A stretch of 64,000 nucleotides of DNA, taken from positions 62,001-126,000 of the forward strand of contig CAKPHU010000005.1 in assembly GCA_934162125.1 (NCBI GenBank), in the 5' to 3' direction. Below are positions 17,631 to 26,115 of the stretch, in pieces (positions within the stretch are counted from its first letter, which is position 1; every line of letters starts with the position of its first letter). This DNA comes from an uncultured Bacilli bacterium. GTDB lineage: Bacteria > Bacillota_I > Bacilli_A > RF39 > UBA660. A model generated the notes under the pieces. That model was not told the origin of the DNA and did not search any database. It worked only from the letters and a program-made list of their open reading frames with translations. Both the position numbers and the translations under genes were made by a program.

Positions 17631-19581
17631 TGGTTCCTAACTTCATTTCAAATAAGATGTCACGCAATTCCATAGCTCTTTCAAAATCTAAGTTCTTAGC
17701 TGCTTCACGCATTTCTCTTTCGACATTATCAATCATTAGAGCAAGTTCTTTCTTAGTTGGTTTCTTAGTCTTTTCTTTCTTAGTATCATCAACGTTAGTA
17801 ATAACATCACGAATTTCTTTAATTATTGTTTTAGGTACAATACCATGTTCTTTATTGTATTCCTCTTGAATATGACGACGACGAGCTGTTTCAGTGATAG
17901 CTTCATTCATAGAATCAGTTATTTTATCACCGTACATTATAACATGTCCGTTAGCATTTCTAGCACAACGTCCGATAGTTTGAATTAAACTTCTAGTACT
18001 TCTTAAGAATCCTTCTTTATCAGCATCTAGAATCGCAATTAAAGATACTTCAGGTATATCAAGACCTTCTCTTAATAAGTTAATTCCAACAAGAACATCA
18101 TATTTGCCACTACGTAAGTCATGAATTATTTGAAGTCTTTGAAGTGTTTTAACTTCAGCATGTAGGTAAGCAACTTTAATATCTAATTCTTTTAAGTAGT
18201 TAGTCAATTCTTCAGCCATACGAATAGTTAACGTTGTGACTAAAACTTTTTCTTTTTTAGCAATGCGATCATTTATCTCAGATACTAAGTCATCTATTTG
18301 TCCTTCAGTTTTACGAACTTCAATAGTTGGGTCCAGAAGACCAGTTGGTCTAATTATTTGTTCAACAAACTCGCCATGTGTATCGGCCAACTCTTTATCA
18401 CCAGGTGTTGCGGAAACATAAATTACTTGATTTATCTTCTGTTCAAACTCTTCATATTTTAAAGGTCTATTATCAAGCGCACTAGGCAATCTGAAACCAT
18501 AATCAACAAGATTCTGTTTACGGGCTCTATCACCATTAAACATGCCTTTTACTTGAGGAAGAGTAACATGAGATTCATCTACTACTAATAAGTAATCTTT
18601 TGGGAAAAAGTCCATTAAAGTAGTTGGTGTTTCTCCTCTTTTACGACCAGCCATAGGAGCAGAATAGTTTTCAACCCCAGAGCAAAAGCCAGTCTCTTCA
18701 AGCATTTCAATATCATAGTTAGTTCTTTGCTCTAGACGTTCAGCTGCTAGAAGTTTATTTTCTGATTTTAGTTCAGCTAGACGTTCTTCTAGTTCTACTT
18801 TGATACGTTCAATTCCTTGATGAAGTTTTTCATCACTAACAACGAAGTGACTAGCGGGAAAGATACTAACATTTTTCATACTACTTATAATGTGACCAGT
18901 TAAGGTATCTATTTCACTAATACGATCTATTTCATCGTCAAAGAATTCAATACGATATCCCGTTGTCTTTTGATTGGCAGGAATTATTTCTAAGACGTCT
19001 CCACGAACACGAAAAGTACCACGTTTAAAGTCAAGGTCATTACGTTCATATAACATATCTACTAGTTTTTCTAAGACTTTATTTCTTTCTATTTTTTCTC
19101 CAGTAGATAGAGTTAACATTTTACTTTTGTATTCCTCTACTTCACCAATACCATATATGCAGGAAACGGAAGCAACAACAATAACATCTTTTCTAGATAA
19201 AAGTGCAGAAGTTGCGGCATGACGTAATTCATCTATTTCATCATTAATTGATGAGTCTTTTTCAATATAAGTATCAGTAGATGGAACATAAGCTTCTGGT
19301 TGATAGTAATCGTAATATGAAACAAAGTACTCTACTTTATTTTCAGGAAATAGCTCTTTAAGCTCAGAATAAAGTTGACCAGCAAGAGTCTTATTATGAG
19401 CAAGCACTAAAGTAGTTTTATTAGTTTGGGCTATAACATTGGCAATAGTAAAAGTCTTACCTGTTCCAGTTGCACCTAGTAGGACTTGTTCTTTTTTACC
19501 TGCATTTAGGCCATCTACAAGTTCTTTGATAGCTTCTGGTTGATCTCCTGATGGTGAATATTTTGAAACTAGTTTAAACAT
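17614..19581 (-). CDS. uvrB: Excinuclease ABC subunit B
   Basis: DNA-loading helicase-like subunit of nucleotide excision repair. It carries the Walker [11 protein letters not shown] near residue 40, the beta-hairpin region [17 protein letters not shown], helicase motifs [22 protein letters not shown] and QTIGRCARN, and the C-terminal UVR domain that meets UvrC and UvrA ([21 protein letters not shown]). Length 655 aa is standard. GGAGGTG precedes the ATG closely. The 92-base gap upstream contains an inverted repeat that may be an operator. Confidence 0.98.
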   Translation of the reverse strand: MFKLVSKYSPSGDQPEAIKELVDGLNAGKKEQVLLGATGTGKTFTIANVIAQTNKTTLVLAHNKTLAGQLYSELKELFPENKVEYFVSYYDYYQPEAYVPSTDTYIEKDSSINDEIDELRHAATSALLSRKDVIVVASVSCIYGIGEVEEYKSKMLTLSTGEKIERNKVLEKLVDMLYERNDLDFKRGTFRVRGDVLEIIPANQKTTGYRIEFFDDEIDRISEIDTLTGHIISSMKNVSIFPASHFVVSDEKLHQGIERIKVELEERLAELKSENKLLAAERLEQRTNYDIEMLEETGFCSGVENYSAPMAGRKRGETPTTLMDFFPKDYLLVVDESHVTLPQVKGMFNGDRARKQNLVDYGFRLPSALDNRPLKYEEFEQKINQVIYVSATPGDKELADTHGEFVEQIIRPTGLLDPTIEVRKTEGQIDDLVSEINDRIAKKEKVLVTTLTIRMAEELTNYLKELDIKVAYLHAEVKTLQRLQIIHDLRSGKYDVLVGINLLREGLDIPEVSLIAILDADKEGFLRSTRSLIQTIGRCARNANGHVIMYGDKITDSMNEAITETARRRHIQEEYNKEHGIVPKTIIKEIRDVITNVDDTKKEKTKKPTKKELALMIDNVEREMREAAKNLDFERAMELRDILFEMKLGTNEKDL

Positions 19582-19612
19582 AAGGCACCTCCTAAACTTA
19601 GTATTTTTTATT

Positions 19613-19630
19613 TTAGTATTAATATACTAA
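19613..19630. repeat. Inverted repeat in the uvrB upstream region
   Basis: TTAGTAT and ATACTAA are perfect 7-base arms around the loop TAAT, 32 bases before the uvrB start. It could be a repressor site, since uvrB is SOS-controlled in many bacteria, but it does not match the known Bacillus LexA box, so this is only a candidate. Confidence 0.35.
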
Positions 19631-19673
19631 TAAATAATAATTCTTATATATTATAACATAGTAAAAGAACTTA

Positions 19674-20597
19674 TTATGAAATATTAAAAAGTTCTTGTAT
19701 AGCTTTTTTATAAATGTCTTTGGCAATATTATAACCATCTTTATTTTCTTTAATTAAATTATCTGTCATAATACCACTGTTTACTTCTAAAACATAGTAT
19801 TTGTTTTCCGTAGTTTTAATTATATCAATACTTACAAAGCCAGTGGTTACTTTTAAAAAGTTTTGAATAGTTGAGACTATATCTTCTTTTATTTTAGGCG
19901 AAATATCAAAACTCATTTTGGCACCACGTGATAAGTTGAATTTCCAATCGTAAGTATATTTTTCATCTTTTGCTAGAACTTTATCTTTATTTTCATCATC
20001 GTAATCAGCAAAATATTCTTGATTAAACTCTATTAATAAATCTTTAATAGTACTTTTTCCATCACCAATAATTTCTGGTTTTATTTTTTTATACATTAGA
20101 ACTACTTCGCCATTTAGGACAATTAGTCGATATTCATTTAAAGCTTCATAGTAAGGACAAACGCTTAAAGCATGATGTTTTTTAGATAGTTCATGATACT
20201 TAGAATTAAGTTCCTTGAAGTTCTTGTAGTGATAGACATCTCGACCACAGGCACCATTATTTATTTTTAGAACGACATCTTTTTGATATTTTTCAAAGAG
20301 TTTTTTTAGATATGTTGTGCCTTTAAATTTTTTGGCATATTCTTCTTTAAAACTGTCGCTATAAATTAGTTCATGTTCAACTGCTGGTATGTTTAAATAA
20401 TTTAGATATTCATAAGTTGCATATTTATCGTCATAGATGATACCTAAAGAATGAGTATTATTGTCAAATTTATAGCCAGAAATAGTCTTTACTTGACTTT
20501 TATACGATAAGATCATTATCCAGTTTTTGGAAATATAAGTGTAGTCAATTGATAATTCATCGCAGATTTCTTCGATTATTTTGTTAAATGTGGGCAT
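19674..20597 (-). CDS. ATP-grasp family protein
   Basis: 307-aa protein with an ATP-grasp fold: VVLKINNGACGRDVY near residue 110 is the nucleotide-binding strand-loop, YRLIVLNGEVVLMYKKIKPEIIGDGKSTI (about 155-185) matches the cyanophycin-synthetase/RimK-like middle, and YYVLEVNSGIM (about 270) holds the metal-binding E-x-N pair. Enzymes of this fold ligate a carboxylate to an amine through an acyl phosphate. It lacks the ligase partner domain of cyanophycin synthetase. It lies alone between uvrB and the first WXG100 locus, with a terminator of that locus just upstream. The substrate cannot be told. Confidence 0.75.
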   Translation of the reverse strand: MPTFNKIIEEICDELSIDYTYISKNWIMILSYKSQVKTISGYKFDNNTHSLGIIYDDKYATYEYLNYLNIPAVEHELIYSDSFKEEYAKKFKGTTYLKKLFEKYQKDVVLKINNGACGRDVYHYKNFKELNSKYHELSKKHHALSVCPYYEALNEYRLIVLNGEVVLMYKKIKPEIIGDGKSTIKDLLIEFNQEYFADYDDENKDKVLAKDEKYTYDWKFNLSRGAKMSFDISPKIKEDIVSTIQNFLKVTTGFVSIDIIKTTENKYYVLEVNSGIMTDNLIKENKDGYNIAKDIYKKAIQELFNIS

Positions 20598-20648
20598 ACT
20601 TTCACCTGCTTTCTAAGTATATATTATACAATAAAATACGTAAAAAAA

Positions 20649-20664
20649 AGAACTATAAAGTTCT
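20649..20664 (-). terminator. Terminator of WXG100 locus A
   Basis: AGAACT (20659-20664, minus) and AGTTCT form a 6-bp stem with a 4-base loop, followed by eight U. It lies immediately after the last gene of the locus, at 20667. Confidence 0.7.
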
Positions 20665-20666
20665 CC

Positions 20667-20963
20667 TTAGTTATTGAATGTTTGAGCAACGTCTTTATCA
20701 GTATCGATATTTCTATTAGTAACTTCAGCAATATGATTTACCATTGCGATTACTTTATCATAGAATACTTGATAATTCTTTCTTAGCTCTTCATAACGTC
20801 CATTTGAAACGTCTGCTCCAGAACTTTGCCAATTTTCTCCAAATAATTCTGTCATGCTTCTATCAACGTTATTAAATATTTCTAACATATCGTTAGCATC
20901 TGATTGAATAGTTGTTGCTAAAGAATATGCTTGTTCATAATCTTTCTCTTCAAATTCGTTCAT
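20667..20963 (-). CDS. WXG100-like protein (locus A, last gene)
   Basis: 98-aa acidic, helical protein without signal peptide. The two halves are amphipathic helices joined around NWQSSGADVS at residues 44-53, a W-x-x-x-G variant of the WXG turn. The closest relative in this window is the 98-aa protein at 46801, which shares the length, the HW/NW-x-S-x-G-A turn and the Y/F-rich second helix (NYQVFYDKV against KYSAFYEQV). Members of the WXG100 superfamily are small substrates or chaperone-like partners of type VII secretion. It is ten bases from the next gene upstream, with GGAGG, so it belongs to the same operon. That it is secreted is inference. Confidence 0.72.
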   Translation of the reverse strand: MNEFEEKDYEQAYSLATTIQSDANDMLEIFNNVDRSMTELFGENWQSSGADVSNGRYEELRKNYQVFYDKVIAMVNHIAEVTNRNIDTDKDVAQTFNN

Positions 20964-20973
20964 ACTTTACCTC

Positions 20974-21276
20974 CTAATCAAATAAATTTTGAGCACGAAC
21001 TGTTGATTCTTGTTCATTTTCATCAAATCTTTGTGCACCACTCATTATTTTTTCACCAAATTCGTTTAATAATTCTTTAAACTCATTTAAGTTTTGAACT
21101 TGATTATCTACTTGAGTACTGAATTCAGTAGCAGCTGGTCCTCTCCAAATTTCCATTAAACTTTCTTTATGAGATTTTAAATCAGTTATTTTGCCATTAA
21201 ATTCTTCTGCATCTCTTACTGTTGAATTTCCATTGTCATACATATCATTAGTATTAACTTTTAAACCGTTTTGCAT
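20974..21276 (-). CDS. WXG100 family protein (locus A)
   Basis: 100-aa helical-hairpin protein with W44-R-G46 at the central turn, the classic WXG100 signature. There is no signal peptide. Family members dimerise and leave through type VII (Ess/Esx) secretion or serve as partners for larger substrates. The paralogue in locus B is the protein ending at 47097, with W45 at the equivalent place; both begin with M-x-x-NGL-x-V and have an acidic C-terminus. It has its own GGAGG site and is part of the locus A operon between the lysozyme fusion and the last small gene. Confidence 0.85.
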   Translation of the reverse strand: MQNGLKVNTNDMYDNGNSTVRDAEEFNGKITDLKSHKESLMEIWRGPAATEFSTQVDNQVQNLNEFKELLNEFGEKIMSGAQRFDENEQESTVRAQNLFD

Positions 21277-21352
21277 AATTAACCTCCTATCATTAATTAC
21301 ATTTTAGCATAGTATTTTTTTTAATTAAAGTTTTTTAACGTTTGTTTACATA

Positions 21353-22273
21353 TTATTCGCCAACAAAATAAGTTTTCCATAAGTATTGAGCATCTTTAAC
21401 TGTTGGAGCGTTATTAATTAAGTCTTTTACTAGTAGAGCTTGTGAATTTGTATAGCCAGATCCTTCAGTCATTTCAGCAATGGCAAAGTCCATTTGAACA
21501 TCTACATTACTTGGATCAAGACCTTTTTCCTCTGCAAATTTAAATAGATTTGCTTTTCTTTCATCGTTCCATTTAAAGATTCCGTATCCATTACCATTTT
21601 CAGCAATTGTGGAAGTAACATTAGTACCATCTTTAGCTTCATTGATAATACCTTTGATAGCTTGATCTGTGAAACCATTTTCTCCGAACTTATTAGTAAT
21701 ATTAGATTCAACTGTACTATCAATTGTAGTGTCTGTTCCAATTGGAGTTGTAACTTCTCCTGGATCGTCAGCATCATCTTCTGGTTCTGGTGTTGTATCT
21801 GGTTCAGAATAATCAGAGCCTCCAGCGTCTCCTCCAGAGTAACTTCCTCCAGATGATCCACCATAGCTACCACCTGAAGAACCACTATAACCACCGCTTG
21901 AGCTATCATAATAACCATCTGATGTAGCAGTACTATCAGCATTTACACCATCTGTTGCTTCTGTCTCTAGAGCAGTTTCTGCTTCGCTGATATAATCTTC
22001 GAATTTAAATACCATTGAACTTTGTAAGTCTTCTTGGGTATTCATTACATCAGTTATAAAACTAGATGCAGCTTTTACTTTTTGACCAGCCATAGAAATG
22101 TTATTTGCTATAGCTTGAGCAGCACCTCTGAAATTAAATTCAGCACTATCGATTGCATTAGCAGCTACAGAAGTAGCTAGTTCATCAAATTGACTAGAAA
22201 GGCTTTCTAATCCAGTTACTGCCTCTGTTAATTTTTGTGAATCCGTTTTAAAAATATTTCCCAACAATGACAT
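21353..22273 (-). CDS. Helical-hairpin (WXG-like) protein fused to a phage-tail-lysozyme-like domain
   Basis: 306-aa fusion. Residues 1-105 are a long helical hairpin of WXG100 size, with a turn at EFNFRGAAQ in place of WXG. Residues 120-155 are a Ser/Gly/Tyr-rich linker and 156-185 an acidic Pro/Asp/Glu spacer. Residues 188-306 resemble the phage tail lysozyme family: GIINEAK (E212 as candidate catalytic acid), then GNGYGIFKWNDERKANL, DVQMDFAIAEM and a final YLWKTYF. There is no Sec signal peptide, so export of a wall-cleaving enzyme would need another route, which the N-terminal WXG-like module and neighbours suggest is type VII. Start is supported by AAGGGGAAAG. The catalytic assignment rests on motif order only. 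Confidence 0.75.
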   Translation of the reverse strand: MSLLGNIFKTDSQKLTEAVTGLESLSSQFDELATSVAANAIDSAEFNFRGAAQAIANNISMAGQKVKAASSFITDVMNTQEDLQSSMVFKFEDYISEAETALETEATDGVNADSTATSDGYYDSSSGGYSGSSGGSYGGSSGGSYSGGDAGGSDYSEPDTTPEPEDDADDPGEVTTPIGTDTTIDSTVESNITNKFGENGFTDQAIKGIINEAKDGTNVTSTIAENGNGYGIFKWNDERKANLFKFAEEKGLDPSNVDVQMDFAIAEMTEGSGYTNSQALLVKDLINNAPTVKDAQYLWKTYFVGE

Positions 22274-22295
22274 AATACTTTCCCCTTTCTATCTT

Positions 22296-22598
22296 TTAAA
22301 CACCATCTATATTTGTTCCAACTTCATTATCCGTTTTAGCATATTCGGTAGCCGTATCTTTTAAATAATTTGAGAAGTTAGTTAAATCAGCAACATCTTC
22401 TAGAATTCCACCAATATCTTCTTGCCATGCTTCTACTAGGCTATCAGCTGCTTTTCCTGATAATAGATTATTGTTATAAATATTACTTAACTCTGTATTT
22501 GCATTTTGAAGCATAGTATTTAATTTTTCTTTACTAGATTCAATTGTACTTGCTCCCTTATCAAAAAGAGAATAATCTTTTGCTTCGAAATCAGTCAT
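22296..22598 (-). CDS. Small helical protein of WXG100 type without the WXG tryptophan (locus A)
   Basis: 100-aa helical protein. The central turn reads NNLLSGKAADSLVEAW, so the usual tryptophan of the W-x-G turn is replaced by leucine, while the glycine is kept. Polar, no signal peptide. The pattern resembles the N-terminal part of the glucosaminidase fusion at 48726 (both begin M-D/T-x-x-x-x-x-DYxxFxxxxST), so this may be a stand-alone form of that N-terminal module. It lies between the WNG protein and the lysozyme fusion, ten and 22 bases from its neighbours. The role is inferred from operon and size. Confidence 0.68.
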   Translation of the reverse strand: MTDFEAKDYSLFDKGASTIESSKEKLNTMLQNANTELSNIYNNNLLSGKAADSLVEAWQEDIGGILEDVADLTNFSNYLKDTATEYAKTDNEVGTNIDGV

Positions 22599-22608
22599 CT
22601 TATCACCT

Positions 22609-22896
22609 CTATATTCTTTTGGCAGCTAATGCTTTATCTGCTTCCTCGATTTTATCTGCTAGTTTGTTTAAATAAATAGACATAGCTTCGATTTTCAAAA
22701 TTTTATCTTTTAATTGTGCATCTTTTTCAGTGTAAGAATTACTAAATGCTTCTTTGGCGATTCCATTCCAATCTGATGTATCGGCTGTTAATTCTGTTTT
22801 TCCTGCGTCTAAGTCAGCTTTAGCTTGGCGTGCTAGAGTATCTAATTGTTTTGCAGCTTGTCTTACTTCGTCAAAATGACATTCTATAACTGACAT
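22609..22896 (-). CDS. WXG100 family protein (locus A, first gene)
   Basis: 95-aa helical protein with W43-N-G45 at the turn. It has the same length as the 95-aa protein at 47493 in locus B (W43-S-G45), and both start with a short strand ending in C/CDF-x-E-V before the first helix, so the two are clear counterparts. It is the promoter-proximal gene of locus A, preceded by GAGGGCAC and by TATAAT at 22930-22935. Likely a secreted partner protein of type VII secretion. Confidence 0.82.
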   Translation of the reverse strand: MSVIECHFDEVRQAAKQLDTLARQAKADLDAGKTELTADTSDWNGIAKEAFSNSYTEKDAQLKDKILKIEAMSIYLNKLADKIEEADKALAAKRI

Positions 22897-22929
22897 AATG
22901 TGCCCTCACTTTCTACTATCTTATAATTT

Positions 22930-22935
22930 ATTATA
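22930..22935 (-). promoter_or_regulatory. Probable -10 element of locus A
   Basis: A consensus TATAAT lies 34 bases before the first gene. The region upstream is almost pure A/T and no clear -35 can be chosen, so only the -10 is called. Confidence 0.4.
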
Positions 22936-23012
22936 ACATATTTTTTTATTTTTAATTATTTTTTAAATATAAAGGGCAATAATTTACAGTTTAATTGATT
23001 TTTTTTAAAATA

Positions 23013-23039
23013 AAAAAAGGCTCTTTAAAAGCCTTTTTT
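23013..23039 (-). terminator. Terminator after the protease-like gene
   Basis: AAAAAAGGCT and AGCCTTTTTT form a 10-bp stem around a 7-base loop with a following U run. It overlaps the stop of the gene at 23025 and shields locus A from read-through. Confidence 0.85.
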
Positions 23040-24005
23040 GTGTTTAATTAACATTTTTGGGTTCTTTAAGGGCTTTTCTTGAAAGCCTAAAACTTCTTCT
23101 GATTCATGTTTTATTTGGGAATCTTTACCAGAAATAAAGTCTAAGTAATCAACACCTGTATATGGTGTGGTAAAGGAGAAATCAGAAGTTTCTTCATAGT
23201 AGAGACCATTGCGATAAGAAAGGGCAAAACCATCAAAATAATTTTTCATATTTTGTTCAGTTAAAGGCATATAACCCTTTTTTAGAATTGTGCTGGCAAC
23301 ATTTAAGCGGTCTTCTGTCATGGTCATAAAACATCCTGGTAGACAGCCAGAAATTCCCATGACTCCTAATCTGTTTAAAGAATTTGTTTTTTCCACAAAA
23401 AACTGTCGATAAGTACAATCTACTAAGTATTTTGAACCTTTAATTTTGACAATATTGAAGAAATGGAAGCCATCTCCACCTAAAAGATTAGCTTTTTCAT
23501 CAAAGCCAGGGTGGATAACTACTTTTTTGCATGGAATAGAATGCTGTTTACAAATTTTTTCCACATAATTTGCGGAAACATAACAATAATTAGTAAAAGA
23601 TAAATCTTCAATTCCTTTACGATTAAAGATTGGATGATAACTACGAGTAGCTAAGTATCCTCTTGTCTCATGAACGAGCCATGATAATATTTCTTCGGCA
23701 GAAGCTGATGATGATGGAGCTGATTTTTCTTTATCTTTTTGATATTCTGGGAGAGATTCAATTATAAATCCTTCAGGAAGAGCCATTTCGCAATCAGTAA
23801 GACGTTCTCTAAGAAGAACATAAGCTATATTTATCTTACCATCCATGTAATAGTCAGGTCCTACATCTTTTATAAATTGATAAGCCTTATCTAATTCTTT
23901 TTTTGCTTCATCTAAGCTAGGTGCAGTTTTAATGTTTTTAGCATAAGTTGACATTTTATCTAGATAAGACATTTCTTCTTGATATGTTTTTTGAAATATA
24001 TACAT
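23025..24005 (-). CDS. Putative Cys-His-Asp protease or transglutaminase-fold protein
   Basis: 326-aa protein with no family I can name firmly. The centre has the order expected of a papain/transglutaminase fold: C141 at the start of a helix (NYCYVSANYVEKICKQ), H181 in GDGFHFFNIVKIKG, and D196 in SKYLVDCTYRQFF. The LVDCTYRQFF strand is a pattern I associate with putative effector-type cysteine proteases. Residues 1-100 are mainly helical and end in an Ala/Ser/Lys-rich spacer; there is no signal peptide. The gene has its own ribosome site and terminator, and sits directly upstream of locus A in the same direction. It could be a type VII cargo, but it could equally be a cytosolic peptidase. Confidence 0.5.
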   Translation of the reverse strand: MYIFQKTYQEEMSYLDKMSTYAKNIKTAPSLDEAKKELDKAYQFIKDVGPDYYMDGKINIAYVLLRERLTDCEMALPEGFIIESLPEYQKDKEKSAPSSSASAEEILSWLVHETRGYLATRSYHPIFNRKGIEDLSFTNYCYVSANYVEKICKQHSIPCKKVVIHPGFDEKANLLGGDGFHFFNIVKIKGSKYLVDCTYRQFFVEKTNSLNRLGVMGISGCLPGCFMTMTEDRLNVASTILKKGYMPLTEQNMKNYFDGFALSYRNGLYYEETSDFSFTTPYTGVDYLDFISGKDSQIKHESEEVLGFQEKPLKNPKMLIKHKKGF

Positions 24006-24078
24006 AATAAATCTCCCTTGGACTTGTATTATAACATAAATCTTTATTTATTACTTAATTTTATGTAAAAGAAAAAAA

Positions 24079-24101
24079 AGAATACTAAAAGATAGTATTC
24101 T
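24079..24101 (-). terminator. Terminator after the ABC exporter
   Basis: AGAATACTA and TAGTATTCT form a perfect 9-bp stem with a 5-base loop and a U8 tail on the minus strand, overlapping the stop codon at 24100. Confidence 0.85.
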
Positions 24102-25833
24102 ATGAATTTGAGTTTTCATTCAAATATAAGTTTTGGTAAACTTTGGATTTTTTTAAGAGTTCGGCATGAGTACCATAATTTTCTAACTTTCCTTTGTCTA
24201 TAATATTGATAATGTCAGCATCAACTATTGTAGAAAGACGATGAGCAACAATTATTACAGTATGATCTTTTACTAAATTATCAATAGTCTTTTTAATATA
24301 TTCTTGTGATTCATTGTCAAGGGCTGATGTAGCTTCATCAAATAAAATGATTTTAGTATTTAACATCAGCGTTCTAGCAATCGCAAGACGTTGTTTTTGA
24401 CCACCTGATAAGTTTACGCCACCTTCACCAATAATAGTGTCATATTGTTTTGGTAAAGACATGATGTATTTATCGATGTAGGCTTTCTTACAATATTTTC
24501 TTACTTCTTTTAAAGTTACATTTGGTTTTACTAATTTAAAGTTATCAATTATAGATAAATTAAATAAGAATGGTGCTTGTCTAATAATAGAAATGTTTTT
24601 TCTTAGATCTTTTTCTGTTAAATCTTTGATATCTATATCATCAATTAAAATTTGACCTGTTGTAGAATCAAAATAACGTAATAATAAGTTAAAGATTGTT
24701 GATTTACCATTACCACTCTTACCTACAATAGCAACTTTTTTATGAGGTTCAATTTTTAGAGAAAGGCCTTTTAAAGTGAAGTCTTCATCTTCTGAGTATT
24801 TAAACTTAACATCTTTAAATTCAATATTTCCTTTTATTGACTTAACTTTCTTAGTACCAAATTTCTCATCTTCATATAATTCATTATTAATAATTTCACC
24901 AATTCTCTTTAAAGAAACAGTTACTTTATTATAACTTACACCAAAATCAGAGATACTTTCTACAACTTCATCAATACGCCAGATATACATTTCTAGCATA
25001 ATGAATGTGGCATAAGTTATTTCGCCTTGGATAAAGAAATATCCAGCAGTTAGCAAAATAATAAATTGTAGCGAAAAGTAAACTAAATTATTTAATCCGT
25101 AATACCAGACTTCATAATTTCTAATTTTTTTGTTTTTATTAAACAAATCTGTTAATTGTTTTAAAATATTTTCTTCTATATTATTTTTGATTCCTAGAGA
25201 TTTTATCTCTCTGATACCTGTAATATTTTCAGTTGCAACTTTAACGTAGTTGTCAGATTCTTTTTTAATAGACTCTTGTGTCTTCTTTATTTTTGGGAAG
25301 AACTTAGTAGAAATAAAGCCCATGGCTACTCCGAAGATAACTATTTCTAAGCCTAGAACCCATGAGATAGAAAATGCTAAAACAGTGATAGCAACTACTA
25401 CTAGTGCTTTACACAATAATTTAATTAGTTTAGCAAGTAGTTCCATTACACGATCTGGATCTGTGTATAGACGATTGATGAATTCACCTACTCCGATATC
25501 TTCAAAAGCTTTAGCTGGTAGATTATCAATTTTATGATATAAATCCATACTAACATTTTTCATAAATTTTAATTCCAAACTGTTATATAGTTTATCTTTT
25601 GGTATTTGAAGGATTGCATATAAAATAATGTATGTTCCTTCCCATGAAGCTAGATAAATAAAGAATTGTTTTAAATCTTTTAAAATTAAGAATTCTAGAG
25701 CTTTACCCCAGAAGTAAGCTGCGAATAAAACAGGTAAATAAGTTAGAACCACTAAGAACATATAAAGAAATAATTTTAGTTTGTCTTCTTTTATGTAGTG
25801 CCATAGAATTTTAAAACTATCCATTTTTTTCAT
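24100..25833 (-). CDS. ABC exporter, fused permease and ATPase, with its own attenuator
   Basis: 577-aa half-transporter. Residues 1-310 hold six transmembrane helices of the type I exporter fold, and residues about 340-570 the ATPase with Walker A GKSGNGKSTIFN, signature LSGGQKQRLAIAR, Walker B IILFDEATSALD and H-loop IIVAHRLST. It would work as a homodimer (or with a partner elsewhere) to move drugs, lipids or peptides. Start is the ATG at 25833, behind AGAGGTG; a longer ATG at 25869 falls inside the attenuator hairpin. Upstream come a leader peptide and a hairpin, suggesting induction by a ribosome-active compound. A related exporter is encoded at 40403. Confidence 0.92.
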   Translation of the reverse strand: MKKMDSFKILWHYIKEDKLKLFLYMFLVVLTYLPVLFAAYFWGKALEFLILKDLKQFFIYLASWEGTYIILYAILQIPKDKLYNSLELKFMKNVSMDLYHKIDNLPAKAFEDIGVGEFINRLYTDPDRVMELLAKLIKLLCKALVVVAITVLAFSISWVLGLEIVIFGVAMGFISTKFFPKIKKTQESIKKESDNYVKVATENITGIREIKSLGIKNNIEENILKQLTDLFNKNKKIRNYEVWYYGLNNLVYFSLQFIILLTAGYFFIQGEITYATFIMLEMYIWRIDEVVESISDFGVSYNKVTVSLKRIGEIINNELYEDEKFGTKKVKSIKGNIEFKDVKFKYSEDEDFTLKGLSLKIEPHKKVAIVGKSGNGKSTIFNLLLRYFDSTTGQILIDDIDIKDLTEKDLRKNISIIRQAPFLFNLSIIDNFKLVKPNVTLKEVRKYCKKAYIDKYIMSLPKQYDTIIGEGGVNLSGGQKQRLAIARTLMLNTKIILFDEATSALDNESQEYIKKTIDNLVKDHTVIIVAHRLSTIVDADIINIIDKGKLENYGTHAELLKKSKVYQNLYLNENSNS

Positions 25834-25859
25834 ATTATTCACCTCTTTTTTCAAAATAA

Positions 25860-25885
25860 AAGAGATCACATAATAGTGACCTCTT
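25860..25885 (-). terminator. Attenuator hairpin before the ABC exporter
   Basis: A 10-bp stem (one G-U pair) with a 6-base loop, followed on the minus strand by TTTATTTT. It stands 13 bases after the leader-peptide stop and before the exporter ribosome site, the position expected of a transcription attenuator. Confidence 0.7.
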
Positions 25886-25897
25886 AATAAGTATTTG

Positions 25898-26008
25898 TTA
25901 TACGTTAAATCGAGTGAAAAACATCAAACGTTTTCCCCTCTGGTCATTATTACTTTTTGCCAATATTATTCTGTTTAAATTTTGTTTGTTTGAACTTATC
26001 ATTCTCAT
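25898..26008 (-). CDS. Leader peptide of the ABC exporter (36 aa)
   Basis: A 36-codon open frame starting at the ATG at 26008, nine bases after AGGAGAG, and ending TAA at 25898. It is basic (seven Lys/Arg) and ends RLMFFTRFNV. A second ribosome-like site, AGAGGGG, precedes an internal ATG that would give MFFTRFNV alone. It lies between a strong promoter and an attenuator hairpin in front of an ABC exporter. This layout is known for antibiotic-inducible exporters and for erm or ABC-F genes, where a stalled ribosome on the leader allows read-through. That it is translated and regulatory is inferred from order and signals. Confidence 0.6.
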   Translation of the reverse strand: MRMISSNKQNLNRIILAKSNNDQRGKRLMFFTRFNV

Positions 26009-26041
26009 GTTTTTCACTCTCCTTTCCTCAAATTCGTCTTT

Positions 26042-26070
26042 AGCATATCATACTATTTAATTGGTGTCAA
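26042..26070 (-). promoter_or_regulatory. Sigma-A promoter of the leader-exporter unit
   Basis: TTGACA (26065-26070) and TATGCT (26042-26047) on the minus strand, 17 bases apart. The consensus -35 makes it a strong promoter, about 35 bases before the leader start. Confidence 0.75.
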
Positions 26071-26092
26071 CCTTTTTTTGTTGACATAAAAA

Positions 26093-26115
26093 AGATAAGG
26101 TTTGTAGCCTTATCT
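26093..26115 (-). terminator. Terminator after the ftsEX-hydrolase operon
   Basis: AGATAAGG and CCTTATCT form an 8-bp stem with a 7-base loop and U tail, overlapping the stop of the M23 gene. Confidence 0.85.

Noticed and set aside
24100..25833. Bacteriocin exporter with C39 peptidase domain
   Set aside because: No N-terminal peptidase domain and no precursor peptide near it; the 36-aa frame upstream lacks a double-glycine leader and is better explained as a regulatory leader.
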